From: Pontiella sulfatireligans
GTDB lineage: Bacteria; Verrucomicrobiota; Kiritimatiellia; Kiritimatiellales; Pontiellaceae
NCBI RefSeq assembly: GCF_900890705.1
Contig: NZ_CAAHFH010000001.1
Coordinates: 1,984,001-2,048,000, forward strand
Length of the DNA: 64,000 nucleotides
Direction of reading: 5' to 3'
A program made the position numbers and the translations under genes. This document shows, piece after piece, positions 37,382 to 45,281 of the stretch. The notes beneath the pieces are model-generated. The model saw only the letters and a list, made by a program, of their open reading frames with translations, was not told the origin of the DNA and made no database searches. Position 1 is the stretch's first letter; every line of letters starts with the position of its first letter.

Positions 37382-38263
37382 TCATTTGAGGAATGGCTTG
37401 ACGAGGCCGCCAATTTCCTCGCGGAAAACACGTTTTTGAACTGGCGCGAGCTTCGCCAGCAGAGAATCGTCCAGATGGCAGTTGCTTGGGCGCGGAGCGC
37501 CCTCCGCAGGAGTGCTGTCCGCTCGGAGATGCACGCTGCTGAGCCCGCAAGCTTCCGCGATGATGTTCGCCATCTCAAATTTCGTATAGGCCTCATTCCC
37601 CGAAAAGTGAAGAATTTCAGGCAAGCGCTCGCCCTGCTCCAGTAGATCAGCCACCCCCCGCACCGCTACCGCAACATCATCCACATGCGTGGGATACCGA
37701 ACAGCCCAATGATCGACTGCGGTTTCCTCGTTCTGCTCCAGAAAGCGGGCAATTATGGTAACTGCAGATTCATCTAGACTTTTAACCGGGCCATAAAGAA
37801 TGGGCACCCGTAGTACACAAACCTCCGCTCCGGACTCCAGTGCGGCAATCTCTCCGGCCCGTTTGCTTTCCCCGTAATAATTCAACGGGTTGGGTTTCGC
37901 ATCAACCGCATACGGCGGCGATGTTCCATCAAAAACATAATCAGTGGACAGGCACACCAGAACAGCACCAGCCTCTCTGGCCGCGGCGGCCAGAAATGTA
38001 ACAGCAGAAACATTCAGCGCATCCGTTGCATCACGATCATTTTCACAGATATCGGGACGACGTTCCGCAGCAGCGTGGATAATCAACTGCGGCTGAAAAG
38101 TCTCCACGAGAGCCACTACTTCATCCTGCCGACGCAGATCCAAACGCTGCACCGGGGGAACACAACGGGAGAAACCCGTTGCATACAACTCATAATCCCC
38201 TTCAAATTGCCGAACAAATGCTCGCCCCAATAACCCAGACGCACCAGTTATCAAAATTCTCAT
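37382..38263 (-). CDS. RmlD-like NAD(P)-dependent sugar-nucleotide reductase (SDR family)
   Basis: 293 residues, no signal peptide, hence cytoplasmic. MRILITGASGLLGRAF holds the Rossmann GxxGxxG; LIIHAAAERRPDICE, VCLSTDYVFDGTSPPY and YYGESKRAGE (YxxxK catalytic pair) are as in dTDP-4-dehydrorhamnose reductase and the MAT2B-like branch. The active-site Ser/Thr lies in LSTDY. GGAGGGAG precedes the ATG. It is the only clear cytoplasmic metabolic enzyme within the fucan cluster, so it may act on a deoxysugar or another released sugar; a role in cell-envelope deoxysugar synthesis is equally possible. No other rml genes are present. Confidence 0.85.
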   Translation of the reverse strand: MRILITGASGLLGRAFVRQFEGDYELYATGFSRCVPPVQRLDLRRQDEVVALVETFQPQLIIHAAAERRPDICENDRDATDALNVSAVTFLAAAAREAGAVLVCLSTDYVFDGTSPPYAVDAKPNPLNYYGESKRAGEIAALESGAEVCVLRVPILYGPVKSLDESAVTIIARFLEQNEETAVDHWAVRYPTHVDDVAVAVRGVADLLEQGERLPEILHFSGNEAYTKFEMANIIAEACGLSSVHLRADSTPAEGAPRPSNCHLDDSLLAKLAPVQKRVFREEIGGLVKPFLK

Positions 38264-38423
38264 TAGAGTCTCCCTCCTGATGCGAAACTATAACCTGACG
38301 GGAAACTATGACAACAACCTAAGACTGCTACGGAAAGTTCTTCCACTTTGCGCCAAAGACGATTTTCTCTTGTGCAGTCATCGGGTAGCCATGAAATCCC
38401 TAATGCAACATTTCCATTTTTCC

Positions 38424-38750
38424 CTATGTATCTTCGCCCCGGATTTCGTTCATCACTTTTAATAATTGTTTCTCCTTGGTGATGGCATGTTCACCGGGAG
38501 ATAAAAGAAGATTATTCCTTTCGCCAACATCGTCCTTGAGGTTGAACAACTGGCAAGGAGTTCCTCCAGTTTTCCCCTTGGCTGATTTCAGGTCGTTGTT
38601 GTCCGCATCCCAGCGGGCGCCATTTCCGCCGCCACCCGTTCCATCGTCATAATAAAGCACAATGACATTCGGCCTGCTACTCGCACCGAATGCGGTCATT
38701 GCAACAATAGAGATGGCGAATAAGTAGCCCGTGCGGTTAAACATATTCAT
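38424..38750 (-). pseudogene. Internally deleted S1 sulfatase remnant
   Basis: About 108 residues from an ATG at 38750 with AGGA upstream. The N-terminus is a sulfatase start, with a signal peptide and SSRPNVIVLYYDD (metal-site strand). After a glycine-rich junction (GTGGGGNGARWDAD) the text becomes a sulfatase C-terminus (PCQLFNLKDDVGERNNLL). The formylglycine motif and the whole catalytic core, some 350-400 residues, are missing with the frame kept. The gene has the same position in the operon as working sulfatases (20 bp after a GH29 stop). The product cannot be a sulfatase; it is a deletion remnant. Confidence 0.75.
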
Positions 38751-38770
38751 GACTGCAATCCTCAATAAAC

Positions 38771-40351
38771 TTACGTCTGTTTGGGCAAAGTCATCAGCTT
38801 TTCATCATAAGGCGGTTTGCTCTTATCGAGTTCGCCCTCGACCTGAATTTCGAACGACAAAGCCCACTCGTTGGGCAACGTTGGAGGAAGTTCAATTGCA
38901 AGAAATTCGTCCGAACGCTTCCACTTTACAGCACCATGCCCCAGTAATTTTATGGATTTGATTTTATTGATATTTGAAACACTGGTTTCCGTAGAGAGGG
39001 ATTGAATTTTCACAACGCCGGAAGGCGGGACGCCCAGCATAGTCGCATAGAGTTTTTCGCCGTTGCGGGTAAAGCGCACGTCGGTGTGATCCAGTTTTGA
39101 CGGATCGGGCTGGATGCCGCGCGAAGGTTTTTTGCTGTCATGGTGGTACTGGAAGTATTCCAGCTTTTCCGTGTGTCCTTCGGCGAAGATTTTCCATGGC
39201 ACGGCGTCGTAGATCGCCTCGCCATTCTGGCTCAACCAAGAACCGATCCCTTCCAGCAGATCAATCTGTCCCTGATCCATCGTACCGTCCGGACGCGGGT
39301 TCATGGAAAGCAGCAGGCCACCGTTACGAGCCACTAAATCGCAGAGGCGAACGACGACATCGCGCGGCTTTTTGTATTCCATGCCCTTCTGCCAAGACCA
39401 ATCGCACCACCCTATGGCAGACGGCGTATCATCTTCCCACGGCCATTCGATATAGAGCGGACGTTTATGCCCGTTTTCATAGGAGTAGAGTCCGAAGTTT
39501 TTGCCGAAGTTGCCCTTGTTATGAACACAAACATCCTTGCCTTCCTTTTCAGTCATATTGAAAAAGTCGGCCAGTATGCGTTCGGTTCCGTAACCACCGC
39601 CACCGCCGTCAAACCACAGGACATCCGGCTTGTATTTATCGATCACTTCCTTGGTCATGTCGTAGCGAACCTTCGCGAAATATTCCTCGTCGCCCATGAA
39701 CCAGTAATAATTCCGCAGCGAGGGATCCAGCAAGTCTGCCTTGGCCATTTCCGGCGTGGACTCGAGGTTTTTCCGAACGCTCTGGAAATGCTTATAGGTT
39801 CGTCCATGATGAAACGAGGTCATGGTTTTCATGCCTCGTTTTTTAATCTCCTTCATGATCTCTCCCAGAAGATCACGGCGCGGCCCCAGTTTGCCCGCGC
39901 AATAATCGACAACGTCGCTGTCCCACATCGCATAGCCATCATGATGCACTGCGCAGATGCCTGCATATCGCGCGCCGGAGCGTTTCACTAAATCGGCCCA
40001 CGCGGCCGGGTCGAAGTTTTCGGCCTTAAACTGATTCGCCAGATCCTTGTACCCAACGCCCTCTTCAACGGCTCCGATATACTTTTCAAATTCGCGCCGC
40101 TTATCCGTCATCCGCGGGTTGTAGACCCCATGGTAGGCGCAGATGACATCATTCGCCCAGTTTTTGTTCACATCCCAACCGCCCACCTGGGAATAGATGC
40201 CCCAGTGGGCGTAAACACCAAACTTGGCATCCTTCGCCCATTGAGGAACCTGGTGTTCCCGCAGCGAATCCCAGTTCGGCTCATACTCCGCCCGGACGGC
40301 GGCGGTGACGGTGGCGAACGCCAACGCAAAACAAGTGAATATACTCTTCAT
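38771..40351 (-). CDS. Secreted GH29 alpha-L-fucosidase
   Basis: 526 residues. Signal peptide 1-21 (ending AVRA). The barrel shows AKFGVYAHWGIYSQVGGW (42-59), CAVHHDGYAMWDSDV (133-147), GPRRDLLGEIM and VLWFDGGGGG with nucleophile D248 and an unusual five-glycine run after it. MKTMTSFHHGRTYKHF and GGLLLSMNPRPDGTM follow, then the beta-sandwich. AGGAG lies 6 nt before the ATG, and the start is 8 bp after the stop of the next GH29 gene upstream, so the two are one operon. Confidence 0.92.
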   Translation of the reverse strand: MKSIFTCFALAFATVTAAVRAEYEPNWDSLREHQVPQWAKDAKFGVYAHWGIYSQVGGWDVNKNWANDVICAYHGVYNPRMTDKRREFEKYIGAVEEGVGYKDLANQFKAENFDPAAWADLVKRSGARYAGICAVHHDGYAMWDSDVVDYCAGKLGPRRDLLGEIMKEIKKRGMKTMTSFHHGRTYKHFQSVRKNLESTPEMAKADLLDPSLRNYYWFMGDEEYFAKVRYDMTKEVIDKYKPDVLWFDGGGGGYGTERILADFFNMTEKEGKDVCVHNKGNFGKNFGLYSYENGHKRPLYIEWPWEDDTPSAIGWCDWSWQKGMEYKKPRDVVVRLCDLVARNGGLLLSMNPRPDGTMDQGQIDLLEGIGSWLSQNGEAIYDAVPWKIFAEGHTEKLEYFQYHHDSKKPSRGIQPDPSKLDHTDVRFTRNGEKLYATMLGVPPSGVVKIQSLSTETSVSNINKIKSIKLLGHGAVKWKRSDEFLAIELPPTLPNEWALSFEIQVEGELDKSKPPYDEKLMTLPKQT

Positions 40352-40359
40352 GCCAGCTC

Positions 40360-42036
40360 CTATTTGATCTTGAATGCAAAGGCGAAATCGCAGGGCTTGC
40401 TCTTGGGCAGCATGATTTCAAGTCCGTTATCCGTGCGCTTCCATTCTAATTCCCCATCGAAGCCGATCAGCTCGACCGACTTGATGGCGCTCGGGCGGTA
40501 TTCCGAGCCTTTTGCAAGCGACTTAATGACGGTCTTGCCGCTCTTCGGCCAGGCCATCATGATGGCATAGACGGTCTTGCCATCCTTGGACTGCGTGAAA
40601 CGGTAGGCCCCATCCTTATCCGACTTCTTATAATCCCACATGATGCCTTCACGGCTTTCGACTAGCTTCCACGCGGTGATTGGACCTTCGGCGGGAATTA
40701 TCCAGCGGCGAGTGTTATAGATGGCCTCGCCGTTGACCTTCAGCCAGTCGCCGATGCCATAGCAGATGGCTTTTTCCTTCGGGTGGATCTCGCCGGAGGC
40801 CATCGGCGTGAGCGAAAGCAGGTAAATGCCGCCACGCGCCGTCTGGTCGCAGATGGCGCGGACGTGGATATCGGCACCGAGGTTATAGGCCTTGTCGTGC
40901 GTATAGCTCCATGGATACGAAATCGCGCGGTCCGTCAGCCAGTATTCTCCGGCATCGGGAGGCATGTTGCGATTGCCTTCGTAGCAGCGGATGCCCGTGT
41001 TTTCCGGAAAGTTAAAGTGGCAATAGTTCTGGCGATCGCCTCCCGGCAGCTTGTTGCAGAGCACCGGCTCCTGACCATTGGCCGTTCCGGATTTCAGATA
41101 ATCCTTCAACACTTCCACCACATAGTTTTCCGGCGAGTTCGGCAACGTACGGTTAATGCCATCGAACCAGAGAAGGTCGGGGCTGTATTTTTCGGTGACT
41201 TCCATGATCTTGGCGCGCCACTCGGCTGCAAAATCCTGAATCGTCTTTTCGCCGTTGGGCATGCCCCAGAAAAAGTCGGCCTTTTCCGGATCGAACAGGT
41301 CCAGCTTGGCCTTCTGATCTTCCGTGTAGACGCTTTCGTCGAAATCCTTATAGGCGAAATTATAGGTGCGCGCATGATGGAACGTGGCGACGGTTTTGAA
41401 GTTCGCTTTCTTGGCGGCTTCCACGAATTCTCCGTATAGGTCGCGCTTCGGCCCCATATTCGCGCAGTTCCAGCGATTGACCTTGGAATCCCACATCAGA
41501 AAGCCGTCGTGGTGCACCAGACCGAGTCCGCCAAACTTTGCACCGGTGTCCTGCATCAGCTTTACGAAATCTTCGCCCTTGTATTTCTCGGCCTTGAACA
41601 TGGGAATAAAATCCGTGTAGCCGAATTCTGTGGGGTCGCCGTAGGTCTTGATATGGTGGTTATAGGTATCCTCGCTTAAAGAAACCTTTTTACCCTTTAC
41701 CCCGTTCGGGGTGTACATGTTGCGAACGTAGGTGTTGCCCTTGAAACCCGGCACGGAATAGACACCCCAGTGCGTGTACATGCCAAACTTTGCATCGATC
41801 AACCATTCAGGAATCTGGTAGCCGGTAATTTCCGCCCAGTCAGCCGCATATTTTGGATCGGGCTTCGAATAGACCGGCCGCTTCCATTTTCCGGCAATGG
41901 CTTCAAGCTGTGCGACTTCCTCCTGCCCCAGTTTCGCAATCACCAGGTCATTATATTCGTTTTCACCCTTTTCAGCGCTCGCCAGCGATGCCACGCCCAG
42001 GATTGAGACTAGGGAGTATTTCAAAATTGAGTTCAT
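40360..42036 (-). CDS. Secreted GH29 alpha-L-fucosidase
   Basis: 558 residues. Signal peptide 1-21, then an extra acidic helical segment of about 50 residues (~25-70) not seen in the other GH29 proteins here. DAKFGMYTHWGVYSVPGFKGN (81-101), GLVHHDGFLMWDSKV (172-186), GPKRDLYGEF and DLLWFDGINR with nucleophile D292 follow. It is the closest relative in the window of the GH29 at 24164-25828. GCAGGT lies 9 nt before the ATG. It is probably the first gene of the run 42036-28430. A hairpin at 42075-42096 separates it from the beta-helix gene upstream. Confidence 0.92.
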   Translation of the reverse strand: MNSILKYSLVSILGVASLASAEKGENEYNDLVIAKLGQEEVAQLEAIAGKWKRPVYSKPDPKYAADWAEITGYQIPEWLIDAKFGMYTHWGVYSVPGFKGNTYVRNMYTPNGVKGKKVSLSEDTYNHHIKTYGDPTEFGYTDFIPMFKAEKYKGEDFVKLMQDTGAKFGGLGLVHHDGFLMWDSKVNRWNCANMGPKRDLYGEFVEAAKKANFKTVATFHHARTYNFAYKDFDESVYTEDQKAKLDLFDPEKADFFWGMPNGEKTIQDFAAEWRAKIMEVTEKYSPDLLWFDGINRTLPNSPENYVVEVLKDYLKSGTANGQEPVLCNKLPGGDRQNYCHFNFPENTGIRCYEGNRNMPPDAGEYWLTDRAISYPWSYTHDKAYNLGADIHVRAICDQTARGGIYLLSLTPMASGEIHPKEKAICYGIGDWLKVNGEAIYNTRRWIIPAEGPITAWKLVESREGIMWDYKKSDKDGAYRFTQSKDGKTVYAIMMAWPKSGKTVIKSLAKGSEYRPSAIKSVELIGFDGELEWKRTDNGLEIMLPKSKPCDFAFAFKIK

Positions 42037-42074
42037 GATTGTTACCTGCCTTCGTTAGATTGGTTTAATCATGT

Positions 42075-42096
42075 AACTCCGCCGCACGGCAGAGTT
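42075..42096 (-). promoter_or_regulatory. Hairpin between the beta-helix and GH29 genes
   Basis: AACTCCGCCG and CGGCAGAGTT pair over ten positions (one mismatch) around two bases. It lies 8 bp past the stop codon at 42104 and 39 bp before the next start, with no T-tract. The 29-bp unit 42075-42103 has the same ends and length as 61300-61328 (AACTCCGCC ... GTTTGATGAA). It may be a weak terminator or a leader element. Confidence 0.45.
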
Positions 42097-42103
42097 TGAT
42101 GAA

Positions 42104-45085
42104 CTAATCGAGGGAGATATGTAGGCGAATGAACTGGTTCTCTTCGGTGGTTGGGATCTTATTGGTGACGGCTTCAAAACCGGCGCCGAGCGGAGCTGTG
42201 CCGAATGGCAGATCAGTCACGGTGCTCCAATCATTGGAAATAAGATTTGTGCATTCCTCCAACGCGTAAGACAAGCCACGTGCAGCGGCATCGGTTCTCC
42301 GACGATAGACATATTCCAGATTCTCGAAAATTGGATGCGGAGCATCATCGAAATCATCGGGGGCGCCGCCAATGGCGTATTCCGTGAGATTATCGAGATG
42401 GTCGCCGTCGGGGTCGGCATGATAGCCCGCGGCATCAACATCATAATCGTCCACCCATTCGACAAAAGAATGGGCGGGCGACGTATTGATGGACGACACC
42501 TTCAGTACGGGCGGATAGGCGCTCTCCCTGGAATCGATCCCGCGCTGGGTATCGACAACTCCGCGGATCAACCCGAACGAAACCCACCCGTTCGACACCA
42601 CCGCAGCCGAGACATCGAACGCGGCCCACTCCCCCGAGTCAACATCGTCGAAGTCCAGTTGAACCCCGTCGATAGGCGGACGGTTGCTCCAGGTGATTAA
42701 GTCTTCTTCCCACGATACATCGGTCATAGAATAGACACCAACCTGTTTGTTATGGGTTCCACCTGAATTATGCAGCTCCAGCGTCGCGGATGTGATGTTC
42801 CCCGGCACATCGACATTGAACTTCATGTAGCCGTGCCGGGTGTAGGTATAGTTTGCTGGAGTAATCAGTTTGATAAAGTCTGCATCGCCATAATTGGTAT
42901 TGGGCGCGGTATCCTGCACATAGGAGTCGGCCGTTGGGACAAATGGAATGGTTCCCGCATCGACGGACGTTTCCACCCGGAACTGCCATTCCGTTCCGGG
43001 AACCGTGCCTGTTGGGGTGACGGCATCGACCCGCCAATAGTAGGTTTCCCCGGAAACCAGGGTGTCGGGATTGAAAATATTGTTCGTTTGGTTTCCAACC
43101 ATTGGAAGATTTCCCGACTCGATACCGAAGTACACCTTGTGTGAAGTCGCCTGGTATCCCTCCAGCCACATCAGATCGGCATTGGTCTTTACGCCATCGG
43201 CCATATCGGGAGGCACCGGCGTGGTGGCATGGGCAAGCTTGCGTCCAGGAATCCAATAGCTGGAATCGCCCGATTCATAGGCACCGATATCCGGCGCGCT
43301 GCCGAAATAGCCGTCCGTTATGCCGGGCACGACGGAACCGGCATCAATGAAATCAGAACCGGCCCCGGGGCGGAAGTCAAGGTTGGCCCTGTCGCGAACC
43401 TGTGTGGTAATGGACACGCCTTCAACCACCGTTTCCCAGTTGTTGGTCTCCGTCCGGGTAGGTGCTACGAAATCAATGTAGTCGCCGGTTGCGTTATTAA
43501 TGCAAATGCTGTTGGCGTGGATGCCGCTATTGGTCGGATCGCCGGAGTCGTCGGAATACCGGATGTATCCTTCGCAGAGATTATTATAGCCTTCTTTCAG
43601 ATCGCCCTTGAACTGCAACGATAGAAAATCCGCGCCAAAGACAACATTGTGGCGGGCAACGCCTTTCACCTCCATGGCCGGCGGCAGGTAATCCTTCGGG
43701 CCGTCACTCATGCGAAGAGCAGGCTTGCGGTTGCCATGAAACCAGTTGCGGGCCACATCGACATTTTCCTGCCCTTGGAACAAGTGAACCATCGCGCCAT
43801 CGCTCTGCAACTGACCGCCACCGGAAATATCGTTCAGCTCCACCAGCATGTCGGAGCTGGTCATCACTCCTTCCGACGCACCCGTCGTGTAGACGGTGTT
43901 GTTGCGAAAAACTCCAAACTCAGAACTGTTGAACCAAATAAATCCCGAGTTGCCGCTGTGGTGTGCCACCGTATAATCAAGATGATGCAGCTCGCAGTTT
44001 TCGACGGTATTGTGGTTGCCTGCCCTGATTTTCATCACCAAGCCATCGGTGTTCGCAAACGAGCAGTTCAGCACTTTGACATAGGTGCAGTCTTCGATGC
44101 GCGTTCCGAAAATTTCGCCGGTTTCCCTCAGCGTCCGCTTGTTGAAGCAGGGATATTGAAGGTCGCAGTCCTCGACGGTCATATTGTCGCAATTATCCAT
44201 CCGAAACGTCGTGGCAAAGAAATTGAGTCCCTTGACCTGGATATGCTGGCTGTTGGTGAAGAAGAAGGCGTTGTCCTGGTTCTTGCCGCGCACGTTTGCG
44301 GGAACGCCGCCGCCCGGCGCCCAGAGGTAGAGGTTGCGGGTGGCTGGATCGAAATACCACTCCGTCTCGTTATCCAGCAGGTTGAGCTTTGAGTCGAAAA
44401 AATAGTAGTGGTTCACGGTCTTGTAGATGCCGAGAGACGACGAGTCGTACATAAAATTGTTCACGCCGGCCGCATGGTTTGTCACCACCAGCGCTTTGGT
44501 TGAAAAGTTGCCGAGGTTCAGTACGCCCATGGCGCCGGTCATATCCAACCCTGAAGCGGCCAGGTCATGCCCGCTGGCGGAATCATCAAACTCCCACCCA
44601 TTGGTCGACACACTCTCATCGCCCTGCGCCCAGTTATCCCACGTCCAAGCCGACTCATCGTCGAAGCGCGCGTTCGGCCAACGCGCCAACATCATCCACT
44701 CGTCATTCACGAAAACCTGCGAAATTTCGGAGGAGAGCGTGGTTTTGTAGATATTCCCGCTGTGCACCGCCCATCCCGATGAACCAAGATCGCCAACATC
44801 CTGCGAACCGTCCAGAGTCACAATCTCATTGTTGTAGGCCGTAAAGACAACGGGATTCCCCGCTGTGCCATCAAGGTTATCTATGACCACTTCTTCGTGG
44901 TAGTTTCCGCCGCGGATATGGCAGGTGTCTCCCGCCCCCATCACGTCGGCAGCCTTTTGAATGGTTGCGAAGGGAGCCGCAAGGTTTCCGGTTGCAAGAT
45001 CGCTACCGTTCGTCGACACATAATAGTCGGCGGCCAGAACCTGCCCCGCCCCACATAGCATTAAAATAGATATAGCCCGTCGCAT
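42104..45085 (-). CDS. Secreted modular beta-helix protein with Fn3-like, CBM96-like and C-terminal modules
   Basis: 993 residues. The signal peptide (1-18) is followed by ADYYVSTNGSDLATGNLAAP and IRGGNYHEEVVIDN. The beta-helix runs to ~600, with ETEWYFDPATRNLYLWAPGG and MTVEDCDLQYPCF inside. Linker IGAYESGDSSYWIPGRK (~605) leads to an Fn3-like module (615-705), a CBM96/DNRLRE-like module (710-865, with DSYVQDTAPNTNYGD and TWSNRPPIDGVQ) and the DPDGD/TNL module (875-993, ending QFIRLHISLD). The opening of the helix resembles chondroitinase-B or PL6-like helices, but no catalytic residue is certain. It is probably an extracellular polysaccharide lyase or hydrolase. AGAGGG lies upstream of the ATG. 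Confidence 0.85.
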   Translation of the reverse strand: MRRAISILMLCGAGQVLAADYYVSTNGSDLATGNLAAPFATIQKAADVMGAGDTCHIRGGNYHEEVVIDNLDGTAGNPVVFTAYNNEIVTLDGSQDVGDLGSSGWAVHSGNIYKTTLSSEISQVFVNDEWMMLARWPNARFDDESAWTWDNWAQGDESVSTNGWEFDDSASGHDLAASGLDMTGAMGVLNLGNFSTKALVVTNHAAGVNNFMYDSSSLGIYKTVNHYYFFDSKLNLLDNETEWYFDPATRNLYLWAPGGGVPANVRGKNQDNAFFFTNSQHIQVKGLNFFATTFRMDNCDNMTVEDCDLQYPCFNKRTLRETGEIFGTRIEDCTYVKVLNCSFANTDGLVMKIRAGNHNTVENCELHHLDYTVAHHSGNSGFIWFNSSEFGVFRNNTVYTTGASEGVMTSSDMLVELNDISGGGQLQSDGAMVHLFQGQENVDVARNWFHGNRKPALRMSDGPKDYLPPAMEVKGVARHNVVFGADFLSLQFKGDLKEGYNNLCEGYIRYSDDSGDPTNSGIHANSICINNATGDYIDFVAPTRTETNNWETVVEGVSITTQVRDRANLDFRPGAGSDFIDAGSVVPGITDGYFGSAPDIGAYESGDSSYWIPGRKLAHATTPVPPDMADGVKTNADLMWLEGYQATSHKVYFGIESGNLPMVGNQTNNIFNPDTLVSGETYYWRVDAVTPTGTVPGTEWQFRVETSVDAGTIPFVPTADSYVQDTAPNTNYGDADFIKLITPANYTYTRHGYMKFNVDVPGNITSATLELHNSGGTHNKQVGVYSMTDVSWEEDLITWSNRPPIDGVQLDFDDVDSGEWAAFDVSAAVVSNGWVSFGLIRGVVDTQRGIDSRESAYPPVLKVSSINTSPAHSFVEWVDDYDVDAAGYHADPDGDHLDNLTEYAIGGAPDDFDDAPHPIFENLEYVYRRRTDAAARGLSYALEECTNLISNDWSTVTDLPFGTAPLGAGFEAVTNKIPTTEENQFIRLHISLD

Positions 45086-45190
45086 CAGATTCCCTCTTTT
45101 AGCGATAGTTCGCTTGAATCACCCATTTGACACCGCAAATAAAGGAAAGTTAGACGAACAGATCCATATTTCTACGATTATCTGGATTCT

Positions 45191-45206
45191 GCCTCTGTTG
45201 AGAGGC
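45191..45206. other. Short hairpin in the 196-bp gap 45086-45281
   Basis: GCCTCT-GTTG-AGAGGC, a perfect 6-bp stem with a tetraloop but no T-tract on either strand. Nothing else was recognised in this gap. Confidence 0.3.
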
Positions 45207-45281
45207 ATTAAACCATCATCCTGCAGCTGGATAGTGCTAACCGCGCCCTATCTCCGGTGCATAGAATATTTCACATCTACA

